A stretch of DNA of 7,523 bases from CAZPAH01 sp964584495 (GTDB lineage: Bacteria > Krumholzibacteriota > Krumholzibacteriia > Krumholzibacteriales > Krumholzibacteriaceae): assembly GCA_964584495.1 (NCBI GenBank), contig CAZPAH010000130.1, positions 1 to 7,523 of the forward strand, given 5' to 3'. Each line of letters begins with the position of its first letter. The first letter of the stretch is position 1. The notes under the pieces were generated by a model. That model was given only the letters and a program-made list of their open reading frames with translations. It had not been told where the DNA came from and searched no databases. The translations under genes and the position numbers were made by a program. Positions 5,980 to 7,523 of the stretch are shown here, in pieces.

Positions 5980-6825
5980 ATGCATATCATATCTTTCCTG
6001 TTCTACAAACACCTCGAAAAGACGGTGCTGGTAGTCGCCATCGCCCTTTCAGGGTTTCTCCTTACAAGGCCAGAGGATAGCCGTATCAATACGGCGAGGA
6101 CCGTCAGCTCGTTTCTGCTCTACCCGGTTGACATGATCGGGGACTATTTCACCAGCGTGGAAACATTGAGAAAGGAGAATGACAGGCTTAGGGCAATGGC
6201 TGCTTCGCTCTACCATGAACGTGAACGGTTGATACAGTTCAAGGAAGAGAGGAACAGGCTGCGCCGGCTTCTCGGCCTCAGGGAAGATTCTTTTTTCAAC
6301 TTCCTGCCGTGCGAAGTGATTGCCAGGTCCTCCAACAGGTTCCATCACTCGCTCACGGTCGACCGGGGAAGCGAATCGGGAGTGAGGACTGGTATGCCTG
6401 TAGTGGGTTACCGGGGTTTGGTGGGAAGGGTGACACAGGTTTTCCCAAACTCTTCTAGAGTTCTTCTTATCAACAACAAGACGATCTCGGTCAGCTGCCA
6501 GGATAAGCGGACCAGGGTCATCGGGATGCTAAATTGGGAAAGGGGAAACCTCTACCGTCTCGATTACGTGGGGCGCGAGGAGGATGTCCTTGCCGGGGAT
6601 ACGCTCGTAACGAGCGGTATGGGGAGGATCTTTCCGAAGGGTTTTCCGGTGGGGACCGTCTTCAGGGTGGATGAGGACAGGGCCGATCTCTCGCGGGCGA
6701 TAGGCGTGGTCTCGATGACGGACCTGGGTGTGCTCGAAGAGCTGTTCATAGTTATCGGCGGCCGTGGATGGGACAACAACGATCTTTTCGAGGAATTGGA
6801 GAAGTTGGAGAGCAAGGGAGAATAA
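5980..6825 (+). CDS. mreC: Rod-shape-determining protein MreC
   Basis: MreC is a periplasmic, membrane-anchored scaffold that links MreB and MreD to PBP2 and activates wall synthesis. The 281-residue product has a short cytoplasmic N-terminus, one membrane helix at about 14-29 (TVLVVAIALSGFLL), a coiled coil at about 58-98 (LRKENDRLRAM, EERNRLRRLLGL) and the double beta-barrel periplasmic domain. Conserved stretches are DRGSESGVRTGMPVVGYRGL (128-147) and TSGMGRIFPKGFPVG (211-225). The ATG lies only 2 bases after the mreB stop, and no good ribosome binding sequence is visible upstream, so translation probably depends on ribosomes finishing mreB. Identity is secure from motifs and gene order. 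Confidence 0.96.
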   Translation: MHIISFLFYKHLEKTVLVVAIALSGFLLTRPEDSRINTARTVSSFLLYPVDMIGDYFTSVETLRKENDRLRAMAASLYHERERLIQFKEERNRLRRLLGLREDSFFNFLPCEVIARSSNRFHHSLTVDRGSESGVRTGMPVVGYRGLVGRVTQVFPNSSRVLLINNKTISVSCQDKRTRVIGMLNWERGNLYRLDYVGREEDVLAGDTLVTSGMGRIFPKGFPVGTVFRVDEDRADLSRAIGVVSMTDLGVLEELFIVIGGRGWDNNDLFEELEKLESKGE

Positions 6826-6833
6826 CGCAAACC

Positions 6834-7331
6834 ATGTATGTATTGAGATTGATAGCGGCCGCCGTGGCGGTATTCATCATACAGATGACCCTGGTTCACC
6901 ATATCACACTGGCGGGGGCGTCCCCCGACATGATGCTGGTTCTCCTCGTCATCCTGGTTCTCGACAGGAAACCCGTTACCGCGATAATTATAGGTTTTTT
7001 GCTGGGATTCCTGCAGGATCTTGGAAACGCCTCTTTCCTAGGGATGAACGCGATGGCTAAGTCCGTGGTGGCTTACGGCATAGCCCGACTGGGGAGCGAT
7101 TACCTGCCCGATAACGTTCTCTTCAGAGGGCTGCTCGTTTTCTGCGCGCTGCTGGCGAACGATATAATCGTGCTCAATATATCGGCATCTTTCGATCCCG
7201 CCGAAGTGATCACGACATTCTTCAGGTATTCGCTTCTCTCCGCGCTTTACACCGCGGTAATCGGGGTAGTGGTTCTGAAGATCCTGCACCTGATACCGAG
7301 AAGGATGGTTCGGACTAGTGGAGGGTATTAA
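6834..7331 (+). CDS. mreD: Rod-shape-determining membrane protein MreD
   Basis: MreD is the integral membrane member of the elongasome. The 165 residues contain about five hydrophobic segments and the family signatures PDMMLVLLVILVL (31-43) and GFLLGFLQDLGNASFLGMNA (54-73). ATG 6834 is chosen because the membrane helix begins directly after it (MYVLRLIAAAVAVFIIQ). The open frame reaches further upstream into mreC but encodes a polar stretch unlike MreD. The start is 8 bases after the mreC stop; GGGAG at 6816-6820 is 13 bases away, a long spacing. The end overlaps mrdA by 14 bases. Confidence 0.94.
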   Translation: MYVLRLIAAAVAVFIIQMTLVHHITLAGASPDMMLVLLVILVLDRKPVTAIIIGFLLGFLQDLGNASFLGMNAMAKSVVAYGIARLGSDYLPDNVLFRGLLVFCALLANDIIVLNISASFDPAEVITTFFRYSLLSALYTAVIGVVVLKILHLIPRRMVRTSGGY

Positions 7332-7523
7332 CCCGCAGAGAGAATCGCTGCTCAACCACAGGAGAAGCATACTCCTCGCTGTGTTTATCGCGGCGTTGCT
7401 CATCATCAGCACGAGGCTTTTCTACCTCCAGGTGATCCGGCACGGGCATTTCAGCAGGCTGGCGATATCCAACAGGGTGCAGAGGGAAAGGATTGTCGCT
7501 CCGAGAGGGCTCATACATAGCTC
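7318..7523 (+). CDS. mrdA: Penicillin-binding protein 2, N-terminal part (cut by window edge)
   Basis: The frame from GTG 7318 runs open to the window end, giving 68 residues of a protein expected to be about 600 long. It shows a short polar N-terminus, one membrane helix at about 18-38 (ILLAVFIAALLIISTRLFYL) and the typical start of the class B PBP pedestal: LQVIRHGHFSRLAISNRVQ followed by APRGLI. PBP2 is the transpeptidase that cross-links new lateral-wall peptidoglycan with RodA and MreCD. The start lies inside mreD (14-base overlap); AAGGA at 7301-7305 is 12 bases upstream. The position right after mreD is the standard order and separates it from PBP3, although the fragment alone does not include catalytic motifs. 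Confidence 0.9.
   Translation, partial: MEGINPQRESLLNHRRSILLAVFIAALLIISTRLFYLQVIRHGHFSRLAISNRVQRERIVAPRGLIHS

Overview
The window reads as an ordinary chromosomal segment of a Gram-negative (diderm) bacterium. All recognisable genes are on the + strand. An outer-membrane-type beta-barrel candidate ending in Phe, a cell-wall NlpC/P60 peptidase and a complete mreBCD cell-shape cluster indicate a rod-shaped or otherwise elongated cell with peptidoglycan and an outer membrane. The base composition is moderately GC-rich. AGG (Arg) and ATA (Ile) codons are frequent and GTG starts dominate (five of eight recognised genes). This fits an uncultured FCB-type lineage (Zixibacteria/Krumholzibacteria-like), but that placement is a guess from style and gene family, not from a marker gene.

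Layout. (1) 27-1109: a YkfC-like NlpC/P60 endopeptidase with two bacterial SH3 domains; its true start may lie upstream of the window. (2) 1110-1524: a 415-base intergenic region and the least ordinary part of the window. It has an A-tract followed by a perfect TTGACA box, three copies of an AAAAGTTA element able to form competing pairs, a perfect tandem 10-bp repeat, several short hairpins, and a possible 46-codon reading frame with a strong ribosome binding site that stops 2 bases before the next gene. (3) 1525-2769: a secreted, probably outer-membrane, protein of unknown function with ATC-biased Ile codons, closed by a textbook GNRA-loop terminator at 2792-2823. (4) 2914-4152: a rhomboid protease fused to a C-terminal TPR-like region. 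(5) 4248-7523: radC-mreB-mreC-mreD-mrdA, with spacing from a 14-base overlap to a 14-base gap, the last gene cut by the window edge.

How the genes work together. MreB, MreC, MreD and PBP2 (mrdA product) are the core of the elongasome, which places lateral-wall peptidoglycan synthesis. The NlpC/P60 protein trims or recycles wall peptides. RadC next to mreB is a common conserved neighbourhood, although RadC has no settled role in cell shape. The rhomboid-TPR gene has its own strong ribosome binding site and may be transcribed with radC-mre, since no terminator is visible between them. The outer-membrane gene looks like a separate, strongly expressed unit with a long, structured leader. I found no RNA gene, mobile element, CRISPR array or defence system. 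The best candidates for something undescribed are the leader and small frame upstream of the outer-membrane gene and that gene's unknown function.
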